From assembly GCA_024233515.1 (NCBI GenBank), contig JACKPO010000004.1, positions 105,649-169,648 on the forward strand: a stretch of 64,000 nucleotides of DNA, in the 5' to 3' direction. The stretch comes from Chlamydiales bacterium. Lineage in GTDB: Bacteria; Chlamydiota; Chlamydiia; Chlamydiales; Simkaniaceae. Both the position numbers and the translations under genes were made by a program. The notes under the pieces were generated by a model that was not told the DNA's origin, searched no databases, and worked only from the letters and a program-made list of their open reading frames with translations. Positions within the stretch are counted from its first letter, which is position 1. Each line of letters opens with the position of its first letter. Below, piece after piece: positions 17,026 to 26,023 of the stretch.

Positions 17026-19692
17026 ATGCGCCATATGGAGAAAAGACTTGCTAAAACGCATATCCCCTCTAGGAAGGAATTTCTTTCCTTTTTCGAAGAA
17101 GATTATCTAAAAGAGGTCTTCCAAAAAGGGGCCGAAGCAATCACCCGGTTGATTGCTCTTTTGAAATCAAGCCCTCTTACGCCCAACGTAAGAAGAGAGC
17201 TCAAGGTGTGGCTCTTCAACTACCTTTCGAGAAATGCGAAGAGAACTCTATTGGATGAGCGAAGACCGATCCACCTCTCTCCTCTTGAGCAGCGGCGCTC
17301 CAACCAAAGTGAATATTACCGCATGAATGGAGGGGCCATTCTCCCTCTGATCGAAGCAATCTTGGAGACAATGGCCACGTTCCCAAAAGAGAGAATCGTG
17401 ATCGATACGATTCAGCCCGGACATTTCTCCTTTTTGGCCTCGCTTGTGTTTAAAGAGACTTCGTTTACAGATATTTCAAAAGAGCTTCAAAAGAGTTTTC
17501 CAGATCGCATCGGTCGATTCATCGAAGAGGTGACAGACCGTCATCCAGATCTCATTTTTGGAGGCGAGTTTACCATCCACCACCAACCCTTTTACCTGTT
17601 GACTTCTAAGCAAAACATCGACTCCCTTAGCAAACGTTTTAAAACAATCCAGTCTGGCATCGGAGCCGTTCCTGACCTTGGAGATCTTTACCATTTTCTG
17701 ATTGAGAGTAATTTCCCTTTTGAGCGCCTCTATTCCCTCTCTCCAATCTCCCTCCATCCTGTCACAACGCTTCAAGAACCAAAACGCGCAACTTTTTTCA
17801 AAACGAGAACAACGATTGCATCTCTCTACCTCGAATTTTTTAAGCACTATCCAGATCTCATCGAAGAAAATCCCCACATCGCTCACATCATTGAAATCGA
17901 TCAATCGACGACACTTCCGCTCAAACGAAAAATACGGGAGATCGAAGAAGAGGTCTATCTTGCATTCGAAGAACTCTCTCTCCAGCAAATTTTGAGACAA
18001 ACGCCCCTCCCCTCACTCCAGCATTCTCTTCAACAAGTCGGCCCCTCTTCCACCTATAAAAAGACCACCCTCTATTCAAATGGGATGTCTGGCTATTTTC
18101 ATGTCTTCAAAGAGCTCCTCGACTTCCACGGAGAAAAACCAAGCTGCGCTTTTTTGGACTCATCCTATTACGAGATTGTGACCCACTCTTTGATGGGCTC
18201 AGCCCTCGAATCTTTCTGCCACCCTACATGCGGATTAACGATCGATGATTTTCTCGACCCTTTAAAGGGTTGGGAGGTTCTTTGTATGGATCTTTATCCC
18301 AATTTCGTAGAAAAAAAGTCTGTTGAAATTCCCCCTATAGAGGAAATCTTAAGGCTTCATCTTAAGAAAAACCCTTCTTCTCTCACCCTTGTTTTAGACA
18401 TTACAGGAACCGTCATTCATGATGAGAAACTCCATCGCCTTGTTCGCCTCTTCGATAAAGAGATCGAGCAAGGGACTCTCCATCTGATTTTCATCTCAAG
18501 TCTCGCAAAATACTACACAGGAGGAATCGACAAATATTCTGGAGGGTTTGTGCAAACTTATAGCACCCACTTTTCCTTGAAGACTGAGAACCTCCTTTCT
18601 CAGCCGGCTTCCACCTTTTTCTCTCTTATTTTTCATGAAAAGGGAACGTGGCTTCATCACTACTTCCGAACCATTCAAAAACACCACGATTTATTCTATA
18701 CCCTCCTCCTCCCTCTCCAAAGGAAAGAGAGTCTCATCTATCTTTGCCGGAAAGAAAAAGAGATCCCCTTTATTGGGCTAACCTTCATTCATCTTGCTCG
18801 CCCCCTGACAAAAGCTCCTCTGACCCATCTCCATCTGACGAATATCTCTTATTTTCTCCAATATTTCTTGATGGCTAAATCGCTGAGTCATGATTTCCCT
18901 TGTGCGATTCGAGATAGCTTTGGGTTTCCGGTTACCAATCTCCGCAACTCAGGAACAGCACTTCGCCTCACTGTTGGGTTGGAAGACCCTCCCGTTTTAG
19001 AAGAGATGGCTCATTGGCTTATTGAAGAAGAGGCGGCTCTTGCTGAAGAGATCCACACCCTTTCTGACACGGTCCAGTCCCAAACAGACTTTCTTCTCGG
19101 TATGAATCCCCTCTTTTTTTCGAATTGGATCGATAAAATGAAGCTCATTCTCGTTGATTATGCCAAAGATCACACCCTTCTAGAAACCTTCTCGTACCTC
19201 TATATGTTTCACAATCCTGAACAGATTTTTGAGGGGATTTTTTCTTCTTTATCTTCTACCGAAAAAGAATGGGTTTCCCATTGGGAAAAAGAGCTAATAG
19301 AAATGCTTCAACACTATTTTTTCTCCCAAGAAAATCTAGAAGGGTTTGTCCGTCATGCGCTCCTTCCTCTTAGACCCCTACTTGAAAAGATCTACACAAC
19401 GACAAACAATCCTCATCTAAAAATCCTCATCCTAAAAGAAAAAATGCGTTGGCTTGAATTTCTGACCACTCACCCCCTTGATCAGCTAGAAAGCTATCTC
19501 CACCAGGTCCTTTGGATCCACGAAACATTTGCCCATCTCCTTCTGAAACATCCCACCTCACAAAAAGAGCTCGACTCCCTTAAAGAAGAAGCACTTGCCT
19601 ACGCGAAAGACCACCCTTCTACAGATCTCCAAGCGTTTCTCCAATCGAAAGTCCCCTGTACCCCTCAACGGTCAGCCACTAAGAGCGCATAG
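17026..19692 (+). CDS. Large protein with a Cys/Met-metabolism-type PLP-dependent domain
   Basis: The 888-aa product is not an obvious named enzyme. Residues about 345-665 show, in order, hallmarks of the cystathionine gamma-synthase/lyase (fold-type I) family: SNGMSGYFHVF near 351, DSSYYE at 378-383, LVLDITGTV with D458, SSLAKYYTGGIDKYSGG with candidate Schiff-base K495, and LRLTVGLED near 646-654. Residues 1-330 and 670-888 are mostly helical, have no known motif and more than double the usual 380-430 aa length. No signal peptide or membrane helix is seen. Start ATG 17026; ATG 17035 is an alternative. The 3' end overlaps the convergent gene by 14 bp. PLP fold is likely; reaction unknown. 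Confidence 0.75.
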   Translation: MRHMEKRLAKTHIPSRKEFLSFFEEDYLKEVFQKGAEAITRLIALLKSSPLTPNVRRELKVWLFNYLSRNAKRTLLDERRPIHLSPLEQRRSNQSEYYRMNGGAILPLIEAILETMATFPKERIVIDTIQPGHFSFLASLVFKETSFTDISKELQKSFPDRIGRFIEEVTDRHPDLIFGGEFTIHHQPFYLLTSKQNIDSLSKRFKTIQSGIGAVPDLGDLYHFLIESNFPFERLYSLSPISLHPVTTLQEPKRATFFKTRTTIASLYLEFFKHYPDLIEENPHIAHIIEIDQSTTLPLKRKIREIEEEVYLAFEELSLQQILRQTPLPSLQHSLQQVGPSSTYKKTTLYSNGMSGYFHVFKELLDFHGEKPSCAFLDSSYYEIVTHSLMGSALESFCHPTCGLTIDDFLDPLKGWEVLCMDLYPNFVEKKSVEIPPIEEILRLHLKKNPSSLTLVLDITGTVIHDEKLHRLVRLFDKEIEQGTLHLIFISSLAKYYTGGIDKYSGGFVQTYSTHFSLKTENLLSQPASTFFSLIFHEKGTWLHHYFRTIQKHHDLFYTLLLPLQRKESLIYLCRKEKEIPFIGLTFIHLARPLTKAPLTHLHLTNISYFLQYFLMAKSLSHDFPCAIRDSFGFPVTNLRNSGTALRLTVGLEDPPVLEEMAHWLIEEEAALAEEIHTLSDTVQSQTDFLLGMNPLFFSNWIDKMKLILVDYAKDHTLLETFSYLYMFHNPEQIFEGIFSSLSSTEKEWVSHWEKELIEMLQHYFFSQENLEGFVRHALLPLRPLLEKIYTTTNNPHLKILILKEKMRWLEFLTTHPLDQLESYLHQVLWIHETFAHLLLKHPTSQKELDSLKEEALAYAKDHPSTDLQAFLQSKVPCTPQRSATKSA

Positions 19693-20467
19693 AGAAGATG
19701 TATCGACAAGCTAGGGAATGGGCAACCCCCGATAAAATTGCGCAGGTCTTAGAGAATTGGACCTGATGTCCAGTCACTCTTTTCGCCACCCATGCAGCGA
19801 CAACCATATTTCCCAAACTCATTGCGTTTATACACACACTCATAGAGACAAAACCACCCAAACTTTCGTATGGATACCCCCTATCACTAAGCCCTTTCAT
19901 CAGTTTAGGCTCTACATATCTTCGTTCAACACCCGCTAAGCATGTGATGATCGTACCATGATAGAAGTAAGGTTTTAAAGGGAGCGATCCATTCCGTTCC
20001 CCCTCCAATATAACGCAAACGCATACTTTCGCTACCACAGCCGCAGTGCTCAAAAACCACCTAATCCTGTCTTGAGCTTGGGAATATTTCGGGTTGTCGA
20101 TCCCCTTATCCGAGTTTTTCTCAATCACTTTCAACTCAGCATTCGGGGTCACCCCTCTAATGATCAAAAGGGTAGCCGGAAAAAAAGCAACACTTGCCCA
20201 GTTTTTTGCCCAGGACCAGTGATTTAGTCCTCTGTAGGAAGAGACTGCCCACGCAAGTCCCAACCCCGCAATCATTCTAGAAAACGAAAGGGTCATTCTT
20301 TGACTACCTTGCATTAAAGAATAGGCTTCACGCCCGAGGTAAGCAGGAGCCATTGCAGATAGCTCGGTTCCTCTCAAGTATTCTTGATAAAAGTGATTCC
20401 CTTCCACAGCTGCAATCAGTGCAAGCCACGGAGACTCCGTTTTGATAAAATTAATAATTGGTGCCAT
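19679..20467 (-). CDS. Hypothetical membrane protein
   Basis: The 262-aa protein (ATG 20467 behind AGGA; the TTG at 20476 is too close to that site) is not recognised. Hydrophobic segments occur near residues 60-75, 90-108, 143-158, 178-190 and 205-250, so it is probably a polytopic membrane protein. It carries a short charged loop between the second and third segments (ELKVIEKNSDKGIDNPKY). It converges on the 888-aa gene with a 14-bp overlap and is divergent from the tRNA-His gene. Confidence 0.65.
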   Translation of the reverse strand: MAPIINFIKTESPWLALIAAVEGNHFYQEYLRGTELSAMAPAYLGREAYSLMQGSQRMTLSFSRMIAGLGLAWAVSSYRGLNHWSWAKNWASVAFFPATLLIIRGVTPNAELKVIEKNSDKGIDNPKYSQAQDRIRWFLSTAAVVAKVCVCVILEGERNGSLPLKPYFYHGTIITCLAGVERRYVEPKLMKGLSDRGYPYESLGGFVSMSVCINAMSLGNMVVAAWVAKRVTGHQVQFSKTCAILSGVAHSLACRYIFSMRS

Positions 20468-20554
20468 CTTTTTCAATCCTAAAATTCTATTGAATCACCG
20501 GAAGTATAAAGATTTCATGAATAAAACACACACAAAAGTTCCTTGTCCCCTCTA

Positions 20555-20583
20555 TTGACCTAAATTTCCCACTCGCGTTAAAG
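20555..20583 (+). promoter_or_regulatory. Promoter of tRNA-His
   Basis: TTGACC (20555-20560) and TTAAAG (20578-20583) are separated by 17 bp, and the tRNA starts at 20601. Spacing and position fit a sigma-70-type promoter. Confidence 0.5.
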
Positions 20584-20600
20584 TAATGCCTTCTTCGTAT

Positions 20601-20674
20601 GGCGGTCGTAGCTCAGTTGGTAGAGCACTTGATTGTGGTTCAAGACGTCGCGGGTTCAAGTCCCGTCGATCGCC
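20601..20674 (+). tRNA. tRNA-His (GTG anticodon)
   Basis: The cloverleaf is complete: acceptor GCGGTCG/CGATCGC with encoded G-1 at 20601 facing C73 at 20674, D arm GCTC/GAGC, anticodon stem CTTGA/TCAAG with loop TTGTGGT giving anticodon GTG, and T arm GCGGG/CCCGT. The additional G-1:C73 pair is the identity mark of tRNA-His. CCA is not encoded. Confidence 0.95.
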
Positions 20675-20695
20675 CTCTTTCCATTAAGCATTTCC

Positions 20696-20832
20696 AAAAA
20701 AAGAGGGGGCTGGGGTGACTGCGGCTTCATTATATTGCATTTCGCTCCTCGACAATGGCGCCAGGGGCCATTGCACTTCGTTGCTCACCACAATCTAATT
20801 TTGCCTCGTTCATCCCAGCCCCCTCCTTTTTT
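20696..20832. repeat. 137-bp imperfect palindromic element downstream of tRNA-His
   Basis: The outer arms A7-GAGGGGGCTGGGG (20696-20715) and CCCAGCCCCCTCC-T6 (20814-20832) are nearly perfect complements. Pairing continues inward with interruptions: ATTATATTG pairs against CAATCTAAT, and CAATGGC (20753-20759) pairs with GCCATTG (20767-20773). The whole unit can fold into one long hairpin ending in a T run, so it could terminate the tRNA transcript and/or be a non-autonomous mobile element. No protein is encoded. Confidence 0.65.
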
Positions 20833-20908
20833 ACAAATACCTAATGATTCTCCGTGTTTCATTTCAGATTTTTTTATCCTATTGGTAATTAGATGGATAT
20901 GATTGATG

Positions 20909-20975
20909 TTGACCATTTAATAGGTGTATGTGAAAATGGTCATAACCAACTGCATATGGATATAGAAAATGGTCA
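20909..20975. promoter_or_regulatory. Inverted and direct repeats ahead of the AAA ATPase gene
   Basis: GACCATTT near 20911 is repeated inverted as AAATGGTC near 20934, and the 12-mer GAAAATGGTCAT occurs twice, at about 20932 and 20964; the second copy overlaps the gene's start codon. Such a cluster of related half-sites could be an operator. Function is inferred only from arrangement. Confidence 0.4.
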
Positions 20976-22207
20976 TGGATCAAAAAAAATTTATTCGAAG
21001 GCTCTATTCCCCAATGATTAAGGGTCACTTCAAGAAGCATCGACAGATGCTCTTTTTGATGGGTCCCAGGCAGGTGGGAAAAACAACCCTCTGCCTCCTT
21101 TTACCAGAGGCTGTCCACAGTGATTTTCTTTATCTGAACTGGGACAACTTAGATCATCGGGAAACAATTTTGGAAGGGCCTTCGGTGATTGCAAAAATGC
21201 TCGAGCTCCACAAAGCAAGAGACATTCCCCCCCTCCTGATTCTCGATGAAATCCATAAGTATTCTGATTGGAAGACCCTTTTGAAGGGTTTTTTTGATAC
21301 CTATTCTCATGCAGGGGAAGTCCAGATTGTTGTCACAGGAAGTGCGCGCCTCGATGTCTATAAAGCGGGAGGAGACAGTTTAATGGGACGCTATTTCCGT
21401 TACCGCATTCACCCTTTTTCTTGCGCGGAACTCTTAGGACATGAGCCGAACGAGGACCTGATTCAATCTCCCACGAAGATCAGCGATCAGGACTTCGACT
21501 CTCTGCTTCGCTTTGGAGGATTTCCAGAGCCTTTGTTCAAAAGGGACAACGCCTTCTACCAGAACTGGAGCACCCTTCGCCTTCAACAACTCTTTAATGA
21601 AGATGTGAGAGATCTGACTCGTGTGCAAGAGATCAAACAAATGGAACTTCTTGCAACCATTTTAGGCAAACAAGTGGGATCGATGGTGAACTACTCCTCG
21701 CTTGCAAAAAAGGTGAGGGTCTCTCATGAAACGATCCGCCGATGGATGGATACCCTGAATCAACTCTACTATTGCTTTACGCTCCAGCCCTGGACAAAAA
21801 ACATCACCCGCTCTTTATTAAAAGAGCCAAAAGTCTATTTATGGGACTGGTCTCTTGCCCAAGAAGAAGGGGCAAGGGGAGAAAACTTTATTGCCTCCCA
21901 TCTGATCAAAGCGTGTCACTATTGGACAGATCGGGGAGAGGGAGAATTCACCCTCTTCTTTCTTCGGGATAAACAAAAAAGAGAGGTTGATTTTCTTGTC
22001 GCAAAAAACGGGAATCCTTGGTTTCTCGTTGAAGTGAAGAAAAGTTCAAACCCTCTCTCTCCGAGTCTTGAGTATTTTCACGACTTAGCAAAAACAAAAC
22101 ATGCCTTTCAAGTCGTGATCGATGCGGAGTATCAAGAGGTGGATTGTTTCAGCTATAGTCGCCCTGTTGAGGTCCCAGCTAAAACATTTCTATCTCAGTT
22201 AGTCTGA
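20969..22207 (+). CDS. AAA ATPase of the AAA_14/DUF4143 family
   Basis: The 412-aa protein has Walker A GPRQVGKTTL at about 31-40, Walker B LLILDEIHK near 90, the arginine/sensor block TGSARLD, and the C-terminal DUF4143 region containing LRLQQLFNEDVRDLTR, a winged-helix-like segment (KKVRVSHETIRRWMDTLNQLYYCF) and the REVDFLV nuclease-like strand. Members are common, mobile-looking genes of undefined function, sometimes proposed as DNA-related ATPases. Two in-frame ATGs (20969, 20975) overlap the upstream repeat. A second member of the family is at 28184-29353. Confidence 0.88.
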   Translation: MVMDQKKFIRRLYSPMIKGHFKKHRQMLFLMGPRQVGKTTLCLLLPEAVHSDFLYLNWDNLDHRETILEGPSVIAKMLELHKARDIPPLLILDEIHKYSDWKTLLKGFFDTYSHAGEVQIVVTGSARLDVYKAGGDSLMGRYFRYRIHPFSCAELLGHEPNEDLIQSPTKISDQDFDSLLRFGGFPEPLFKRDNAFYQNWSTLRLQQLFNEDVRDLTRVQEIKQMELLATILGKQVGSMVNYSSLAKKVRVSHETIRRWMDTLNQLYYCFTLQPWTKNITRSLLKEPKVYLWDWSLAQEEGARGENFIASHLIKACHYWTDRGEGEFTLFFLRDKQKREVDFLVAKNGNPWFLVEVKKSSNPLSPSLEYFHDLAKTKHAFQVVIDAEYQEVDCFSYSRPVEVPAKTFLSQLV

Positions 22208-22240
22208 AAACACTTTTCTATTGGGGAAGTTTTTGGTACG

Positions 22241-24502
22241 ATGGGGGTTATGGAGAAAAAGAAAGCGTCGCATCCTGAAATTAAAGGACTTCTCACATTG
22301 GTGGGAAGCGTTTTGCTCTGTTTGTGTATGATAAGTTTTGTCCATGGTAACCCCAAAGCAAATTGGTTTGGAGTGATTGGCTATGGAGTGGGACTTTCAG
22401 CTTTATGGACCTTGGGAATTTCAGCCTATTTTGTTGCGGTTTACATCGGATGGATCGGTTGGAAGATGCTCATGGGAGGATTTCCTGAGCATCTGAAAAT
22501 GAAAACCCTCTACTTTGGGATTGGGATCGTCTCTTTTTCGATGCTTTTAAACCTGTTTGCAGAGGTGAATGGGGTGAGCAGTGGGTTTCTTGTGAGCCAC
22601 CTCTACTCAGAGGTCTATAACGCCCTTTATCCCTTCCCCCATAAGGTGGTCCGCTGCAATTTAGGAGGAGTTCCCCTTTACTATTTGCTGCGTGATGTTC
22701 CCCTCTTTAATCTACAACACCTGCTGAGCAACATCGGCGTTGGGATTACCTTTACGTTAACGGGAATGATGTCTTTGATCCTGTTCACGAATACACGGGT
22801 GATCCCGCTCATGAAAGATTTCAAGGGAATTCTCAGAGGCATCTGGGAGTTTTGCCTGAAGGTCGCGAAAGATTTCCGCCCGATCAAAGTGAAAAAAAAG
22901 AAGGTGGCTGCCCCTCCACCTGTCCAAAGGCCCGCGCCAACTCCGATGCACCGCCCTGAAGTGGTGGAAGAAGAGGGACCGAGCGATCTGAAGATTACAA
23001 CGCACCATGAAAAGCGGACAGAAACGGGGCGGGTGAAGAACATGGACACGAAGTCCTACACGGGCGCTTTTAAACGGTACCGTCTTCCCCCTCTTAACCT
23101 TCTGACCAATGCTAAGAAAGTTGATAAGCCGACGCTGAAAAAAGATTTGGAGCGGCAGGCTGCGATTTTGGAAGAGACCCTCTTAAGTTTTGGCGTCGAA
23201 GGAAAAGTGGGTGAGATCAACTGCGGCCCCACAATTACCTCTTTTGAAGTTCATCCTCCAACGGGGGTCAAGGTTCAAAAAATTAAAGTCCTTGAAAACG
23301 ATATTGCTCTTAATTTACAGGCGAAATCGATCCGGATTATCGCACCGATTCCTGGAAAAGCTGCGGTCGGCGTTGAAGTTCCCTCTCTCTATCCCCAAGA
23401 GGTGGGTTTTAAGGAGATGCTCAGCGAGTACCAAAAGGGGACGAAAAAGCTTCACATCCCCGTGATGCTTGGACAAACTGTATCGGGTGACAACGTTGTG
23501 TGTGATCTCACCAAAATGCCCCACTGTATTATTGCGGGAGCAACAGGTTCAGGGAAATCGGTTTGTATCAATAGTCTTGTGATGTCGATTTTGATGACGG
23601 CGCGCCCTGATGACGTTCGCCTTCTCCTTGTTGACCCCAAAAAAGTTGAGCTCAGCTCATACGCAAACCTTCCTCATATGATTGCCCCAGTGATTACCGA
23701 AGCTCATGGAGCCTATGCCGCCTTGAACTGGCTTGTCAAGGAGATGGGAGAGCGGTATGAAATGCTAAAACGGCTCAAATTGCGAAACATTACAGCCTTT
23801 AATCACCGGAAGATCGATCCTGAGCAAGAAGCCGAAACAGGGATGGAAATTCCCACAAAAATGCCCTACATCGTCGCGATCATTGATGAGTTTGCTGACC
23901 TCATGATGGCCTCAAGCTCTGATTTAGAAACCCCAATTGCGCGGATTGCGCAAATGGCCCGTGCGGTAGGAATTCACCTCATCTTAGCAACTCAACGCCC
24001 TTCCCGCGAGGTGATTACAGGACTGATCAAAGCCAACTTTCCGAGCCGTATTTCCTTCAAAGTTGCCAGCCGTGTCAATAGCCAAATTATCCTCGATGAA
24101 AATGGGGCAGAAAGTCTCCTTGGAAACGGAGATCTCCTTTTCCTCCCTCCTGGTTCCCATAACCTCACTCGCGCTCAAGGGGTCTTTGTGCGCGATGAAG
24201 ATATCAACAGAGTCATCGAACATATCGAATCCGAAGCAGGGCCACAGTATCTGATCAAGTCGTTTGACAGAATGTCCCAAGACGATTTCCTCTCTAGCGA
24301 AGGGGGAGAAGGAAAAGATGACCTCTATGCCGAAGCCTATAAGATCATCACGGAAACAGGGACCGCCTCAACAACGTTCCTCCAACGGAAACTTAAAATC
24401 GGCTATGCACGGGCCGCTTCTCTCATGGATGAACTTGAAGAAAATGGGGTTATCGGCTCTCCCGATGGCTCTCGCCGTCGCGTTCTCTTGAAAAATGACT
24501 AG
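22241..24502 (+). CDS. ftsK: DNA translocase FtsK
   Basis: The 753-aa protein has an N-terminal membrane domain of about four helices (residues 15-195), a short proline-rich linker (about 225-250), the motor domain with Walker A GATGSGKSVCINS and Walker B IVAIIDEFADLMM, and a C-terminal gamma domain (LQRKLKIGYARAASLMDELEENGVIG). It moves DNA at the division site to help chromosome segregation. The linker is short compared with E. coli FtsK, nearer to SpoIIIE. ATG 22250 is an alternative start. Confidence 0.95.
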   Translation: MGVMEKKKASHPEIKGLLTLVGSVLLCLCMISFVHGNPKANWFGVIGYGVGLSALWTLGISAYFVAVYIGWIGWKMLMGGFPEHLKMKTLYFGIGIVSFSMLLNLFAEVNGVSSGFLVSHLYSEVYNALYPFPHKVVRCNLGGVPLYYLLRDVPLFNLQHLLSNIGVGITFTLTGMMSLILFTNTRVIPLMKDFKGILRGIWEFCLKVAKDFRPIKVKKKKVAAPPPVQRPAPTPMHRPEVVEEEGPSDLKITTHHEKRTETGRVKNMDTKSYTGAFKRYRLPPLNLLTNAKKVDKPTLKKDLERQAAILEETLLSFGVEGKVGEINCGPTITSFEVHPPTGVKVQKIKVLENDIALNLQAKSIRIIAPIPGKAAVGVEVPSLYPQEVGFKEMLSEYQKGTKKLHIPVMLGQTVSGDNVVCDLTKMPHCIIAGATGSGKSVCINSLVMSILMTARPDDVRLLLVDPKKVELSSYANLPHMIAPVITEAHGAYAALNWLVKEMGERYEMLKRLKLRNITAFNHRKIDPEQEAETGMEIPTKMPYIVAIIDEFADLMMASSSDLETPIARIAQMARAVGIHLILATQRPSREVITGLIKANFPSRISFKVASRVNSQIILDENGAESLLGNGDLLFLPPGSHNLTRAQGVFVRDEDINRVIEHIESEAGPQYLIKSFDRMSQDDFLSSEGGEGKDDLYAEAYKIITETGTASTTFLQRKLKIGYARAASLMDELEENGVIGSPDGSRRRVLLKND

Positions 24503-24681
24503 TGGTCAGAAGATTTTTGAATCGAAAATATCGAAGATGATCAATTTAAGCTTCTGGATGTTAGAAAGATGAAAGATGCATTCTAGTTAAAAAAAGCAAT
24601 TATGTGCATGAAAAAACTTTTTGGGGTTTGGGTTTAATCTTCTAGTCGCTACTATGCGGCTAAGGAGGAGTGTGCTTCCCC

Positions 24682-26016
24682 ATGCCGAAAAAGAAACGGA
24701 AAATACTCATTGCTGACCCCTCTACGACGTTGATCGATGCGATCTTAACGTCGGAAGAAGGAAAGAACTACGAATTTGCTACAGCAAAGACGGGACCGGC
24801 AGCCCTAAAGAAAATCCAAGAATTCGAACCCGATCTACTCCTTATCGACCTAATGATGCCCCATATTCATGGGATCGAAGTGATCAAAACGATTAAGACC
24901 AACACCCGATTTGGAGGGATGGGAATCATTGTCTCTTCCTACCACGTCATGGTCCAAAACTACCATGCAGCGATCGAAGAAGGTGCTGATTACTTCCTGA
25001 CAAAGCCTTTCGAGATCTCTCACTTCTTCAATCTTGTTGAAAAGTACTTCGCAAAAGAGCTGAAACCTGAGCCCTTCTCTTTGAAGGGTGGTCATGAGGT
25101 GATTCAAAATCACTGCTACCATCCGATTCCCTCTACCCTCACCTCCTACATTCGCTTTTGGGGAACCCGTGGATCGAACCCTGTGGCGGGAGCAGAATAT
25201 GTCCGCTATGGAGGAAACACCTCTTGTTTAGAGGTCCGTCATGGAGATGATCTCCTCATTATTGACGCGGGAACAGGGATACGACAACTCGGAGATGTCG
25301 TAGGGATCGAAGATAAGCAGACGATCCATCTCTTCGTCTCTCACACCCACTGGGATCACATCACCGGATTTCCTTTCTTTAGCCCTCTCTATAAGAAGAA
25401 TTGCGATATTGTGGTCTGGGCTCCTGTGGGGTTTGAAAAGAGTACGAAAGAGCTTTTTACAAACATGCTTGCCTATGCCTACTTTCCTGTCCGCCTTGAT
25501 GAGATGAAAGCGAAGGTGACCTTTAAAGAGCTGCGCGATAATCGCCCCGTTTCAATTGGCAACATCATTATCGACTGCCACTTCACCAATCACCCGGGGC
25601 CAACCGTGGGCTTTAAAATCAAAGCCCCCAACAAAACCATTGGGTATATCACCGATAATGAAGCCCTTCTCGGCTACCAAGGACATCCCAATAATATTCA
25701 TCTGAAACATCCCCTCCTTGAGCCCCACCTGGGACTCATCGAGTTCCTGAAAGATTGCGATCTCATTATCCATGAAGCGCAATATTTTCCCGAAGAATAC
25801 AACCGGAAGGTGGGCTGGGGACACTCCTCGATCCCCAATGCAACGGTCCTGATGAAATATGCCGGCTGCAAAGAGTGGCTCGTGACCCACCATGACCCAA
25901 ACCATAAAGACTCTGACCTTCAGGTCAAGCTGCAGCTCCATAATGACATCCTCAAAGAGTGCAACCTCAACATCAAAGTCGATATCGCCTACGACGGCCT
26001 CATGATTCCTCTCTGA
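24682..26016 (+). CDS. Response regulator receiver domain fused to a metallo-beta-lactamase-fold hydrolase
   Basis: The 444-aa protein starts at ATG 24682 with AAGGAGGAG at the right distance (the GTG at 24670 is inside that site). Residues 5-125 are a receiver domain with D12, phospho-acceptor D56 in LLLIDLMMP, a conserved Ser in IIVSSYH and Lys in FLTKPFE. Residues 150-440 are a metallo-beta-lactamase domain: FWGTRGSNPV, the metal motif SHTHWDHITG, HPGPTVGFK, IHEAQY and GWGHSS. The hydrolase type resembles the PhnP/cyclic phosphodiesterase-like group. Phosphorylation would be expected to control the hydrolase. No histidine kinase is nearby. Confidence 0.88.
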   Translation: MPKKKRKILIADPSTTLIDAILTSEEGKNYEFATAKTGPAALKKIQEFEPDLLLIDLMMPHIHGIEVIKTIKTNTRFGGMGIIVSSYHVMVQNYHAAIEEGADYFLTKPFEISHFFNLVEKYFAKELKPEPFSLKGGHEVIQNHCYHPIPSTLTSYIRFWGTRGSNPVAGAEYVRYGGNTSCLEVRHGDDLLIIDAGTGIRQLGDVVGIEDKQTIHLFVSHTHWDHITGFPFFSPLYKKNCDIVVWAPVGFEKSTKELFTNMLAYAYFPVRLDEMKAKVTFKELRDNRPVSIGNIIIDCHFTNHPGPTVGFKIKAPNKTIGYITDNEALLGYQGHPNNIHLKHPLLEPHLGLIEFLKDCDLIIHEAQYFPEEYNRKVGWGHSSIPNATVLMKYAGCKEWLVTHHDPNHKDSDLQVKLQLHNDILKECNLNIKVDIAYDGLMIPL

Positions 26017-26023
26017 GGATTAG

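Noticed and set aside
17476..18000. 174-aa minus-strand frame
   Set aside because: It is antisense to the 888-aa gene, whose PLP motifs lie in the plus frame.
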